A stretch of 38,579 nucleotides of DNA from positions 1 to 38,579 of IMG/VR virus record IMGVR_UViG_3300025009_000042; one strand, given 5' to 3'. Positions 31,073 through 38,579 of this stretch are shown here, piece by piece. Below the pieces are notes generated by a model. The model was not told where the DNA came from, searched no databases, and saw only the letters and a program-made list of their open reading frames with translations. Position numbers and translations under genes: made by a program. This DNA is from a virus. The first letter of the stretch is position 1; each line of letters begins with the position of its first letter.

Positions 31073-31112
31073 AGCGCCTACAGCGCCAGTAAATTGGCAG
31101 AAAGTAGGCGCT
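31073..31112 (+). other. Nested hairpin upstream of the scaffold gene
   Basis: AGCGCCTAC (31073-31081) pairs perfectly with GTAGGCGCT (31104-31112); inside, GCCA (31085-31088) pairs with TGGC (31095-31098). An RNA or DNA structure in the 249-bp gap before the scaffold gene. Could be a terminator (ACAAAAAA follows, T run only on the other strand) or the end of the inserted cargo. Confidence 0.5.
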
Positions 31113-31129
31113 ACAAAAAAGGACAAGCC

Positions 31130-31138
31130 TGTTATAAT
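31130..31138 (+). promoter_or_regulatory. Extended -10 promoter before scaffold and capsid genes
   Basis: TGTTATAAT at 31130-31138 with no clear -35. It lies ~115 bases before the scaffold ATG and could drive strong capsid expression after the inserted cargo. Confidence 0.5.
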
Positions 31139-31252
31139 TTTACACATAGGATAGCACTTAATTAATATAGGCCGGATAGCCCTATGGCCTAAAACGGGCG
31201 AAATTTAAGGCATAGCGGGGCCGTCAAGACCGCGAAGGAGAGAAAAACAGAA

Positions 31253-31882
31253 ATGAACCTTTTGGATTTTATCACGAAACACGCCGATAAAATGGCAGAC
31301 GTGCCGGACGCGGCAGACCTAGCCAAGAAATTAGTAGAGGCAGCCAAAAAAGCAGGCTTTGACCTACTAGCCAATGATCCCAAGGAACCTGGGTATATTC
31401 CAAAGAGCCGCTTAGATGAAGTAGTGGCGGCCAGGAATACGCTCAAGACCGAACTGGAGAACAGGGACAAGCAACTAACCGAGCTGGGCAAGCAGATCAA
31501 TGATAACGAACCACTCTTAGCCCAAGTTAAGGATTTTCAAACCAACAATGAAAAACTACAAGCACAACTTAAAGGGCAGGCGCTAGACTTTGCCATCGAA
31601 CGCGGACTATCCGAGGCTAAGGCGCGGAACACAAAAGTAGTAGCGAGCCTTTTGGATAAGTCGAAGCTAATCTTAGGTGAAGACGGCAAGATTACTGGCC
31701 TAGCAGAGCAGCTAGAAAACGTCAAAAAGTCCGACGCGTATCTCTTCGACCTGGGCACGCCACCAGCGGGCGGGGGATCAATGAACCCACCAACGGGAGG
31801 AGGGGTCGGAGGCGCACCAACCCCAGCCGACTTGGAAAGCGCCGACATGGCAACCTACATGAAATTGCGCGCTGGCAAATAA
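31253..31882 (+). CDS. Scaffolding protein (GP20/DUF4355-like)
   Basis: 209 aa; AAGGAGAG upstream. Mostly helical: LAKKLVEAAKKAGFDLL, then VVAARNTLKTELENRDKQLT and ELGKQINDNEPLLAQVKDFQ form a long coiled coil; then ALDFAIERGLSEAKARNTKV (the typical capsid-binding helix 'A...G..D/A...') and a Gly/Pro-rich end. It guides assembly of the prohead from the coat protein encoded next. Confidence 0.87.
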   Translation: MNLLDFITKHADKMADVPDAADLAKKLVEAAKKAGFDLLANDPKEPGYIPKSRLDEVVAARNTLKTELENRDKQLTELGKQINDNEPLLAQVKDFQTNNEKLQAQLKGQALDFAIERGLSEAKARNTKVVASLLDKSKLILGEDGKITGLAEQLENVKKSDAYLFDLGTPPAGGGSMNPPTGGGVGGAPTPADLESADMATYMKLRAGK

Positions 31883-31909
31883 TCCAAATTAGAGAGGAAT
31901 GAGTGAAAA

Positions 31910-33010
31910 GTGGGTAACACTTTTTTAACACCGAGTATTATCGCTAAAGAGGCATTAATGGTCCTGTCTAACAGCATGGTTTTTGGGGGATTAATCCACA
32001 AGGATTACGCTGCTGAATTCAAAGGATCCAAAAAGGGCGATACGATCACAATTCGTAAGCCCGCAACCTTTGTGGTCAATGAGTTTTTGACCGAGATCAC
32101 TGTTCAGGATGCAACCGAATCCAGTACCAGCCTGAAATTGGATAAGCACCTAGACGTATCCTTTGCAGTAAGTCCAACACAAATGACTTTGGATATCCAA
32201 AACTTTAGCGAGCAGCTCTTGCAACCGGCAATGCAGGCATTCGCACAGGACATCGACACGCGCATTGCAAGTCTTTACACTGATATTCCGTACAAAGTGG
32301 GAACCGCAGGCACGGCGCCTGGATCCCTTGCAATCTTGACCGCATTACGCAAAAAGATGAATGACAACAAAGTCCCACAAAAGGGCAGGAGCCTTGTTTT
32401 GGATACCGCAGCAGACGCCAAGTTTTTGGAATTAGATTCCTTCACGGAGGCCGACAAGAGCGGATCCACTGAGGCAATTCGAGACGCCATGCTGGGCCGC
32501 AAGCTAGGTTATGATTTTTACATGGATCAAAACGTGAAATCTCACACAGCCGGAGCGGGAACCGTCCTTATTGACAATGCCGCCGGCTATGCTAAAGGAA
32601 TTGCAGCGATCCACGTTGACGGAGTAACCGCAGCCTTAAAAGTCGGTGACGCGCTCACAATCGCCGGCGCTGACTATGTTGTTACTGTCGCGGGAGAGCT
32701 TTCCACCGCAGACCAAGACATCACAATTTACCCGGCACTTGCCGCCGCTGTGGCAGACAATGCCGCCGTGACACTCACCGCGAGCCACGCTGCTAACCTT
32801 GCGTTTCATAAGAACGCCTTCGCAATGGCAAGCGTGCCCTTGGAATTGCCGCTAGGGACCGATAAGGCGAGCCTAGTGAATTACAACGGGTTAGCGCTGC
32901 GCGTAGTGTATGGCTACAGCCTGACGAATAAAGTAGATACAGTATCTATTGATATGCTTTGCGGGTTTAAGACCTTAACGCCGGAGCTTGCTTGCAGGTT
33001 ACTGGGCTAA
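31910..33010 (+). CDS. Major capsid protein (P22 coat-like)
   Basis: 366 aa from a GTG (GAGAGGAATGAG upstream). Pattern of P22-type coat proteins: NTFLTPSIIAKEALMVLSNS, then DYAAEFKGSKKGDTITIRKP and NEFLTEITVQDATE. An inserted domain (VDGVTAALKVGDALTIAGAD) lies near residue 240, then the C-terminal coat strands (NAFAMASVPLELPLG). HK97 fold by family. Followed by a strong terminator, which fits high expression. Confidence 0.9.
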   Translation: MGNTFLTPSIIAKEALMVLSNSMVFGGLIHKDYAAEFKGSKKGDTITIRKPATFVVNEFLTEITVQDATESSTSLKLDKHLDVSFAVSPTQMTLDIQNFSEQLLQPAMQAFAQDIDTRIASLYTDIPYKVGTAGTAPGSLAILTALRKKMNDNKVPQKGRSLVLDTAADAKFLELDSFTEADKSGSTEAIRDAMLGRKLGYDFYMDQNVKSHTAGAGTVLIDNAAGYAKGIAAIHVDGVTAALKVGDALTIAGADYVVTVAGELSTADQDITIYPALAAAVADNAAVTLTASHAANLAFHKNAFAMASVPLELPLGTDKASLVNYNGLALRVVYGYSLTNKVDTVSIDMLCGFKTLTPELACRLLG

Positions 33011-33016
33011 GATGAG

Positions 33017-33042
33017 CGGCGGGCCTAGTGCCCGCCGTTTTT
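33017..33042 (+). terminator. Rho-independent terminator after the capsid gene
   Basis: Perfect 8-bp stem CGGCGGGC/GCCCGCCG, loop CTAGT, then TTTTT. It likely lowers expression of the connector and tail genes relative to capsid. Confidence 0.85.
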
Positions 33043-33059
33043 GCTAAAGGGGTGAGATC

Positions 33060-33566
33060 ATGGCCCTAGAGGTAGGGACAAACAGCTATATAAGCGTTGC
33101 CGATGCTACAATTTATTTCGAGGATCGCCTTTATTCCGATGCGTGGACAAGCGCCACGGATACAACCAGGGCGCAGGCGCTAATTATGGCCACGAAGCGC
33201 ATTGACCGCGTACCTGTGATAGGCCGCAAGGCCGACAGCGCGCAGGCACTAAGTTTTCCTAGGGCATACGCGAGAGAGGCAACGCCTATCCAAAATAATG
33301 TTGATTATTCTTATGATTTAGTACCAAACTACGCCGCCGAACTAGCCACGCCGCGCCCGATCCTGGAGGCAGTATGCGAAGAGGCTTTAGCCCTTTTGGA
33401 TCGAGGCAGCAGCGCGCGCACTAAGTTACAGCAACAGGGAGTTACTAGCGCCAGTGTGGTTGGAATATCTGAAAGCTACGCGCTGGGATCCGGGCGAGGG
33501 TTATTATCTCAGGACGCGCGCGATCTTATGACGCCATACCGAGCGGGGGCGGTGCCGATATGCTGA
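33060..33566 (+). CDS. Head-tail connector (adaptor, Ad1/DnaT-like)
   Basis: 168 aa, ATG after AAGGGGTGAG. N-terminus NSYISVADATIYFEDRLYSD with aromatic Trp and then RAQALIMATKRIDRV and SFPRA is the pattern of phage connector proteins often named DnaT-like. Its position right after the capsid supports a role as the first ring below the portal. Confidence 0.83.
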   Translation: MALEVGTNSYISVADATIYFEDRLYSDAWTSATDTTRAQALIMATKRIDRVPVIGRKADSAQALSFPRAYAREATPIQNNVDYSYDLVPNYAAELATPRPILEAVCEEALALLDRGSSARTKLQQQGVTSASVVGISESYALGSGRGLLSQDARDLMTPYRAGAVPIC

Positions 33567-33862
33567 GCATGTACCTACCAAGCGCACCCAATAGCGTTTG
33601 GAAATCCGTAACGGCGCGCAATAGCACAAATGAGGCGACAGCCACCACGAACACAGTCATAAAAGTACGTTGGAAGGGCACGAGCAAGCTAGGTACCGAT
33701 GCCGAGGGTATGACGATCCAAGCGAGCGCCGAAGGGCTTTGCTTTGAGCCAGTTAAACTGGGCGACACACTAACCTACCAGGACAGAACGTGGCCCGTGA
33801 TTGGATCCGAGATTGCCGAGGACTTGGACGGAGTAGCAATGTATAGGCGGGTGCTAATATGA
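33560..33862 (+). CDS. Head closure protein (Ad2-like)
   Basis: 100 aa; its start overlaps the adaptor stop. Strand-rich (NSVWKSVTARNSTNEATATT, then VKLGDTLTYQDRTWPVIGSE). The 'GD.L...G..W.V' pattern is typical of small barrel-like head closure proteins. Called from order and size. Confidence 0.7.
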   Translation: MLSMYLPSAPNSVWKSVTARNSTNEATATTNTVIKVRWKGTSKLGTDAEGMTIQASAEGLCFEPVKLGDTLTYQDRTWPVIGSEIAEDLDGVAMYRRVLI

Positions 33863-34239
33863 CAATGCGGTGGAACGGGGCCGAGGCCGAGGCAATAGCC
33901 CTGGCCGCAGGCATGAAAGCGCTAACCCTGGCCGCCGAGCTTATCAAGCGAGACAGCACTCCGCTCACTCCAAAAGGCCGAAGACGTGGCAGGCGAGGAG
34001 GCCCGGGTGGCACACTTCGCCGCAGCTATGCTATTACACCGTCGGCGTCGGAAAAGGCCGTCTATGCAACCTACAACACGCCCTACGCGCGGCGATGGCA
34101 TGAGGCGACGGGCAATATCAATTGGAGCGAACCGGGAACGGGGTCCAAGTACCTAGAAAAGCCGCTCACAGACCGGGCGGCAGACATCCGGCGATTAGTT
34201 ACAAAAGCACAGGTAGAGGCACTAAGGGGGAGGCGGTAA
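33859..34239 (+). CDS. HK97 gp10-like tail/neck protein
   Basis: 126 aa, ATG overlapping the preceding stop. AAGMKALTLAAELIKRDSTP followed by LTPKGRRRGRRGGPGGTLRR; then SEKAVYATYNTPYARRWHEA with 'YA...HE' as in HK97-gp10/minor capsid proteins. The C-terminus is helical and basic. It joins neck and tail tube. Confidence 0.82.
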   Translation: MTMRWNGAEAEAIALAAGMKALTLAAELIKRDSTPLTPKGRRRGRRGGPGGTLRRSYAITPSASEKAVYATYNTPYARRWHEATGNINWSEPGTGSKYLEKPLTDRAADIRRLVTKAQVEALRGRR

Positions 34240-34242
34240 AGA

Positions 34243-34611
34243 ATGCTTACAAACGATATAGCGACCTTTTTGGATGGCCTGGCAGTTGCCGAAGAGGGAA
34301 CTAATATGTTTAGGCATGATATGCCAGCAGACCCCGACACGGCCTTATGCCTGTACGAGTACAGCGCCGGGGATCCAGATCAGTATTTGGATAAACCGGG
34401 TCTAACGGTACGCACCAGGGCACTAAGCGCCGACGCGGCACGCCAGCTTATGCAGGACGTGGAAACGGCCATAAGTTTCAAGGGTGACTTAATCCTAAGC
34501 GGAACCAAGTATCTAATCATAGCGCCGCTTGGCAGCCCGGCACCGAATGGACGAGACGAACGCGGCAGATATGAGTTTGTACAGAATTTTAGCGCAATTG
34601 TAGCGCGATAA
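34243..34611 (+). CDS. Tail terminator / completion protein
   Basis: 122 aa. Starts TNDIATFLDGLAVAEEGTNM, then DTALCLYEYSAGDPDQYLDK and RTRALSADAARQLMQDVETA, ending GRDERGRYEFVQNFSAIVA. The 'LYEY.G...........V..R........A......V......' pattern matches tail terminator proteins. It caps the tail tube and joins it to the head. Confidence 0.8.
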   Translation: MLTNDIATFLDGLAVAEEGTNMFRHDMPADPDTALCLYEYSAGDPDQYLDKPGLTVRTRALSADAARQLMQDVETAISFKGDLILSGTKYLIIAPLGSPAPNGRDERGRYEFVQNFSAIVAR

Positions 34612-34633
34612 TCCAAAGGGGAGGGATTAACCA

Positions 34634-35062
34634 ATGCCAGCAGCAACAACGCCGAGTAGTGGCATTTTATGTTTGCTCAAAGTAAATACGGGTACGCCAG
34701 AAATACCAGTTTACACAAGTGTAGGCGCACAGCGAAACGCAACGCTGAAAATGGACGGCAAAGAAATTGACGTAACCAGCAAAGACAGCGGGGGCTGGGA
34801 AGAGAATGTTCCGGGCACAAAGTCCTGGGCAATCGATTGCGACGGGCTTTACATGGACGGCGACGCAGCGCAAACCGAGCTAGAGGACGCATATATGGCA
34901 GGCGATCAGATCATGGTTAATGTAGTGACTCCAAGCGGCCGCTTATACGCAGGCACGGCGACGATTACTAGCTTGGAGATCGCGGCACCACACGATAAGG
35001 AAATGACCAATAAGGTAAGCCTAAAGGGCAGCGGGGCGCTGACGCCAACCCCAGCAGTATAA
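34634..35062 (+). CDS. Major tail protein (tail tube)
   Basis: 142 aa; ATG after AAAGGGGAGGGA. TLKMDGKEIDVTSKDSGGWE is the classic start of TP901-type tail tube proteins ('...N.....ID.TSKDS.GW.E...G...W'). Then SWAIDCDGLYM and TATITSLEIAAPHDKEMTNK. It polymerises around the tape measure into the tail tube. Confidence 0.92.
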   Translation: MPAATTPSSGILCLLKVNTGTPEIPVYTSVGAQRNATLKMDGKEIDVTSKDSGGWEENVPGTKSWAIDCDGLYMDGDAAQTELEDAYMAGDQIMVNVVTPSGRLYAGTATITSLEIAAPHDKEMTNKVSLKGSGALTPTPAV

Positions 35063-35078
35063 TTTAGAGGAGGCAGCT

Positions 35079-35435
35079 ATGCGTAAGGTATACGAGATTG
35101 AACTCGATAAAAAGCATAAGTTGCGCCTTGGCACCAATGAGATCGCCGCCCTGGAGGAAACCCTGGGGCGGCCTATTACTAGCCTGGTGCAAGTAGGCGC
35201 GGACGGAAAACGAATTCTTAACTTTGGAATAAGGGAACTCAGGGCGATCCTATGGGCTGGACTATTGCGGGAGGCCAGGGACGAGGAGAGGATGCCCTAT
35301 ACTTTGGATGATGTCGGCGACCTGATCGACGATGCGCCAAACTATGGAGAGCTGAGTCGAACCCTTGGCATGGCGCTAGGTGAGGCGCTTGGAGGACCAG
35401 CAAAAAACGCACCGGCGGCGAACCCTACGCCCTGA
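35079..35435 (+). CDS. Tail assembly chaperone, short form (gpG-like)
   Basis: 118 aa, ATG after AGAGGAGGCAG. MRKVYEIELDKKHKLRLGTN then EIAALEETLGRPITSLVQVG is typical of siphophage tail chaperones (gene transfer agent gp10/TAC type). Its 3' end holds a slippery heptamer, and a frameshifted longer form is made with the next frame. It helps the tube protein assemble around the tape measure. Confidence 0.85.
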   Translation: MRKVYEIELDKKHKLRLGTNEIAALEETLGRPITSLVQVGADGKRILNFGIRELRAILWAGLLREARDEERMPYTLDDVGDLIDDAPNYGELSRTLGMALGEALGGPAKNAPAANPTP

Positions 35436-35722
35436 CGCTTTGGAGGATAGCAGCGAGGGTAGGTATTAGCCGCCAGGACTTTTGGGAGATGGACGTGGAG
35501 GAACTCTTGATCTATGCCGAGGAGCGCGAAAGGCTGGAGCGCGAGCGGATCCAAGCGCAGCTGGATATAACCGCACTCCAAACGTGCTGGATTTTAAACG
35601 CATTCAGGGGCAAAGATGCGGATCCACTAACGCCGGATGATTTACTGGGGCGCAAGGAGAAACCGAAACCGACAACCAAGGCTGAATATGAGGAGATAAA
35701 GAGGCTGACAGGGGGTGAGTAA
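35079..35722 (+). CDS. Tail assembly chaperone, -1 frameshifted long form (gpGT-like)
   Basis: Ribosomes slipping back one base at A AAA AAC (35402-35408) leave the first frame after residue 110 and read KRTGGEPYALTLWRIAARVG into the second frame, which ends at 35722. Product about 214 aa. The added part has a long charged helix (IYAEERERLERERIQAQLD) and a basic end, as in lambda gpGT-type extensions. Without the shift, the downstream frame has no good start (ATG at 35489 lacks a ribosome site). Confidence 0.85.
35402..35408 (+). promoter_or_regulatory. Slippery heptamer AAAAAAC for -1 frameshift
   Basis: In the zero frame: gcA AAA AAC, a canonical X XXY YYZ site placed 28 bases before the short form's stop. 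GC-rich sequence follows (ACCGGCGGCG), which could form a stimulatory structure. Confidence 0.85.
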
Positions 35723-37654
35723 ATGCAAGTAGGTGACGTAAGCGCCCGGCTAGGGCTAGACATGGACGAGTTTTCCAACGGGCTAGAGGAGGCCCAGCGA
35801 CAAATGAGCGACACGGACAAAGCCACGGAGCAAGGCGCCGACAATATGCTTGGATCAATCGCTAAAATGGGCGCAGGCGTGGCACTAGCCATGGGCGGCG
35901 CGATGCTGGCCGTGGGTGGGTTGGCTGCAGGTTTTAGTGATGATCTAACGGGCGCGCTGAATGGGCTACAGGCCGCCACAGGCACAGCCGACGCGGCTAT
36001 GGCTGGCATGGAAGACTCTATGATTGCAATTTATAACGCTAATCTTGGCGAGAGTTTTGAGGACATCGGCGCAGCCATGACAACCGTAGCGCAGCAAACG
36101 GGCCTAACGGGCGAGGCGTTGCAGGCCGCCACTGAGGACGGGCTAACGCTGCGGGATACCTTTGGTATGGAAGTTAATGAGTCGATTCGCGCCGTGGATA
36201 TGATGATGCGGGAATTTGGAGTTACGAGCGATGAGGCATATAATCTCATAGCCCAAGGCGCACAAAAAGGACTAGACAAAAATGATAGCCTTTTGGATAG
36301 CGTCAATGAGTACAGTGTCCACTTCAAGCAGCTTGGATTTGACAGTACGGAAATGTTCAATATGTTCGCCAATGGTGCAGAGGCCGGCGTTTATGATGTG
36401 GACAAGTTAGGCGACGCCATGAAGGAATTCGGGATCCGATCAATGGATGGGAGCAAGGCGTCGGCAGAAGGATTTAAGGCACTTGGATTAGACGCTGGAA
36501 AAATGACGGCGGCATTCAATACGGGTGGAGATGCTGCGAAGACAGCATTTGGCAAGACGGCGTCGGCAATCCTGGCGATGGAAGACCCCGTGAAAAAGAA
36601 CGCCGCTGGTGTAGCGCTATTTGGCACAATGTGGGAAGACGTTGGGGTCAAGGGCATGGAGGCGCTACTTAAAACAAAGGGCGAAATCTCCAATAATGTT
36701 GACGCGCTGGGCAAGATTAATGAGGTAAAATACGATACCTTTGGACAAGCCATGGAGGGTATAAAGCGCAACCTCCAAACAGGCATACTTCTCCCGCTGG
36801 GCGACGAAGTTCTCCCAGTTATGAATGACTTTGCTAATTGGATCACAGCAAATATGCCTGCAATCCAAAATGAAATCTCCTACGCATTTGAGGTGGGCGG
36901 CGAGGCCATAGGCGAGCTGGGCGAGACCGTGGTTGAGGTGAAGGAATTTTTCGGGGACCATTGGAAGGTAGTAGCGCCGATTCTGGCAGGCATAGGCGCT
37001 GGAGCCGTAACCGTGGGACTCATGACGGCGGCAACAAAGACGTGGACCATAGCCACCAATGCGGCAACGCTGGCACAAAAGGGCTTAACCTTTGCAATGA
37101 ACCTTAGCCCTTTTGGAAAAGTCACGCTATTGATTGGACTACTCGTGGCGGCAGGCGTGGCCTTGTACCAAAACTGGGACACCGTGACAGAAAAAGCTGG
37201 GGCCATGTGTATTACCATGGAAAACGCGTTCAGGCGAAGCGTTAATAGTATTATTAGCCTAATCAATGGCCTTATTAAAGCGATCAATAGGATTCCCGGC
37301 GTAAGCGTGCCCTTAATTGCACGCGTCGAACTACGCACAACGGACAAATCCAAGGCAAAAACCTTGGATGAGCGCCACGGTAACGCCAAGGGCACAGACT
37401 ACTGGACGGGTGGCGAAACGTGGGTGGGGGAAGAGGGGCCGGAGATATTAGACCTTCCCGTTGGATCCCGCATAACTCCAAATCACAAGCTTAGTGCTAC
37501 CAGCACCCTGGGCAGCGTAGCGAGCGGCAGCGGATCCGGCGGGAGTAGCGGCGGGGGCATGACGCTAGTGTTCGAGATGGATGGGCGCCAGCTCATGCGA
37601 CAATTACTGCCCTATATGCCCGGCGAACTGGCCCGCGTGGGGGTGCGCTTATGA
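35723..37654 (+). CDS. Tail tape measure protein
   Basis: 643 aa, ATG directly after the chaperone stop. Typical order: short N-terminal domain (VGDVSARLGLDMDEFSNGLE), hydrophobic stretch (GAGVALAMGGAMLAVGGLAA), phage_TMP core (AAMTTVAQQTGLTGEALQAA, then DDMMMREFG-type repeats), two more hydrophobic helices (VVAPILAGIGAGAVTVGLM; VTLLIGLLVAAGVALYQNW) and a Gly/Ser-rich linker (GSVASGSGSGGSSGGG) before the end. Length sets a tail of roughly 100 nm by the usual 0.15 nm per residue rule. Confidence 0.92.
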   Translation: MQVGDVSARLGLDMDEFSNGLEEAQRQMSDTDKATEQGADNMLGSIAKMGAGVALAMGGAMLAVGGLAAGFSDDLTGALNGLQAATGTADAAMAGMEDSMIAIYNANLGESFEDIGAAMTTVAQQTGLTGEALQAATEDGLTLRDTFGMEVNESIRAVDMMMREFGVTSDEAYNLIAQGAQKGLDKNDSLLDSVNEYSVHFKQLGFDSTEMFNMFANGAEAGVYDVDKLGDAMKEFGIRSMDGSKASAEGFKALGLDAGKMTAAFNTGGDAAKTAFGKTASAILAMEDPVKKNAAGVALFGTMWEDVGVKGMEALLKTKGEISNNVDALGKINEVKYDTFGQAMEGIKRNLQTGILLPLGDEVLPVMNDFANWITANMPAIQNEISYAFEVGGEAIGELGETVVEVKEFFGDHWKVVAPILAGIGAGAVTVGLMTAATKTWTIATNAATLAQKGLTFAMNLSPFGKVTLLIGLLVAAGVALYQNWDTVTEKAGAMCITMENAFRRSVNSIISLINGLIKAINRIPGVSVPLIARVELRTTDKSKAKTLDERHGNAKGTDYWTGGETWVGEEGPEILDLPVGSRITPNHKLSATSTLGSVASGSGSGGSSGGGMTLVFEMDGRQLMRQLLPYMPGELARVGVRL

Positions 37655-38579
37655 TCTTAACTATAGGCGGCATGGACAAAACGAGCCAGCTTTTAGACAT
37701 GACCATGGCCATAAATGACCAACTAAACGCCCGGTCAACCTGCTCCTTTGGATTAAAGGCCGCAGCCGGTGAAACGTCCATCGTCGGCGATCAAGTGGAA
37801 ATCTACGACGGCGAAACGCTCATTTTTGCTGGCACAATCGAGGATCCCGAAGAAGAACAACCATTAGGAACAACTATTTTAAAGCAGGCGATCCAAGCGA
37901 GCGATTGGCACCAAGTAGCAGATCGCCGCATTGTGGCTGAAAGTTACGTCGATAAGACAGCTGGGTATATTGCAAACAATATCATTACTCTTTACCTGGC
38001 CGCCGAGGGGATCACGGCAGGAACCATCCAAGACGGCCCGACGATAAAAAAAGCCATATTCAACTACGAGCAGGCTAGTAAATGCTTTGATGAATTAAGC
38101 CAAGTGACCGGGTATCAGTGGCGAATCAATCCAAATAAGACGTTAGACTTTTTCGACCGAGCAACAAATATAGCGCCTTTTGGAATAGGAGAAACCAGCG
38201 CAATCCGCAACCTAAAAGTCAGGCGCAATCGCGACAACTACAGGAACCGGCAATACCTACGAGCCGGACAGGACGTTTCGACCGTCCAGATCCGCAATTT
38301 TGCCGGGGATGGCAGTAAACAGGTATTTACTTTGGATCTACCCGTAGCGCTAACGCCGACCGTCAAACTGAACGGAGTCGCAAAAACGGTAGGAATAGCA
38401 CAATTAGACGAGGGTAAAGACTTCTATTGGCAGAAGGGCGAAAAGGAAATTACCCAAGACGACGCCGGAACGCCGCTCGTATCGACCGATGTCTTACGCG
38501 TGGAATACCAAGGCTTTTTCCCAATCATGGTAGTGTCGGACGCAATTGAGGCCATAAACGAGCGAAAATCCATCGAGGG
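37651..38579 (+). CDS. Tail hub / baseplate protein, 5' part (continues at base 1)
   Basis: The ATG overlaps the stop of the tape-measure gene (ATGA). The frame stays open to the end and continues through the circular junction to the stop at 609-611; counted on the circle the gene is 1,413 nt, 470 aa. Position straight after the tape measure, length and all-beta look fit a siphophage tail hub or tail-associated protein that contacts the tail tip (family inference, no catalytic motif seen). It begins MILTIGGMDKTSQLLDM and later has NYRNRQYLRAG. No separate Dit protein was found, so this protein may take part of that role. Confidence 0.7.
   Translation, partial: MILTIGGMDKTSQLLDMTMAINDQLNARSTCSFGLKAAAGETSIVGDQVEIYDGETLIFAGTIEDPEEEQPLGTTILKQAIQASDWHQVADRRIVAESYVDKTAGYIANNIITLYLAAEGITAGTIQDGPTIKKAIFNYEQASKCFDELSQVTGYQWRINPNKTLDFFDRATNIAPFGIGETSAIRNLKVRRNRDNYRNRQYLRAGQDVSTVQIRNFAGDGSKQVFTLDLPVALTPTVKLNGVAKTVGIAQLDEGKDFYWQKGEKEITQDDAGTPLVSTDVLRVEYQGFFPIMVVSDAIEAINERKSIE
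38453..38579. repeat. Exact 127-bp terminal overlap (copy 2)
   Basis: Second copy of the 127-bp overlap; see positions 1-127. The odd length of 127 is a common maximum assembler k-mer, which supports an assembly origin. Confidence 0.93.

Noticed and set aside
31073-31112. tRNA gene
   Set aside because: Has a perfect stem but no cloverleaf arms, no T-loop GTTCRA motif and is too short. No tRNA was seen elsewhere.
37284-37481. Minus-strand frames over the tape measure and other structural genes
   Set aside because: Shadows of well-supported plus-strand genes with no start signals.

Overview
The window is a complete circular genome of a tailed phage (siphovirus type) infecting a Gram-positive host, most likely Bacillota. 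The first 127 bases (1-127) are repeated exactly at 38453-38579. This looks like the overlap left when a circular contig is cut open, so the unique circle is about 38,452 bp and one tail gene runs across the ends. The host assignment rests on strong AGGAGG-type ribosome sites with frequent TTG/GTG starts, an XhlA/amidase/holin lysis cassette, YopX and ArpU/sigma-like proteins, and a phBC6A51-like small terminase. No integrase, ParA or relaxase was recognised.

Layout: 37651-611 tail hub gene across the ends; 608-1840 distal tail/fibre genes and an XkdX-like peptide; 1942-3035 XhlA, amidase, holin, then terminators. 3320-7126 is an unexpected conjugation-like module: VirB2/TrbC-like membrane protein, M23 peptidase and a VirD4/TraG-type ATPase. 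7223-10236 holds small early genes of unknown function. 10240-12498 is a SNF2-type helicase gene split by an HNH endonuclease gene. 12515-19152 carries YopX, an Xre regulator, DUF2303-like and SSB-like proteins, a primase-helicase and a nucleotidyltransferase-like protein. 19195-19667 is an iteron-rich origin with two perfect DnaA boxes. 19684-22908 holds a frameshifted Mom-like DNA modification gene, VRR-NUC, MazG-like and ArpU/sigma-like genes. 23113-28782 is packaging, portal and minor capsid. 28843-31003 is an AT-rich inserted SGNH-hydrolase fibre cargo. 31253-37654 is scaffold, capsid, connector and tail genes, with a classic -1 frameshift in the tail chaperone.

The most exciting observation is a matched pair of tiny in-gene insertions. 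The terminase large subunit and the SNF2 helicase are each interrupted by a stop codon inside the Walker A (P-loop) codons, by 6 and 5 extra bases respectively. In both, the sense codon before the stop recurs as a synonymous codon just after it (Pro CCA-taa-CCG; Thr ACT-tg-ACC). A ribosome whose peptidyl-tRNA hops between these codons would restore the family-consensus P-loop exactly (LPPQHGKS and MEQGTGKT). Each gene lies directly downstream of, and overlaps or nearly abuts, a free-standing HNH endonuclease gene. This resembles, in miniature, the T4 gene 60 bypass plus MobE homing cassette. I infer that the HNH enzymes target conserved P-loop sequences, that the mini-insertions destroy the target, and that translational bypassing keeps the genes working. 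The terminase-linked HNH gene also has a 17-bp hairpin that can hide its ribosome site, with a promoter inside the hairpin, as seen for T4 homing endonucleases.

A further genome-scale signal is a very frequent DNA word TTTGGAT/ATCCAAA (and GGATCC) in all reading frames of the backbone. It is absent from the inserted fibre cargo, so it separates native from imported DNA.
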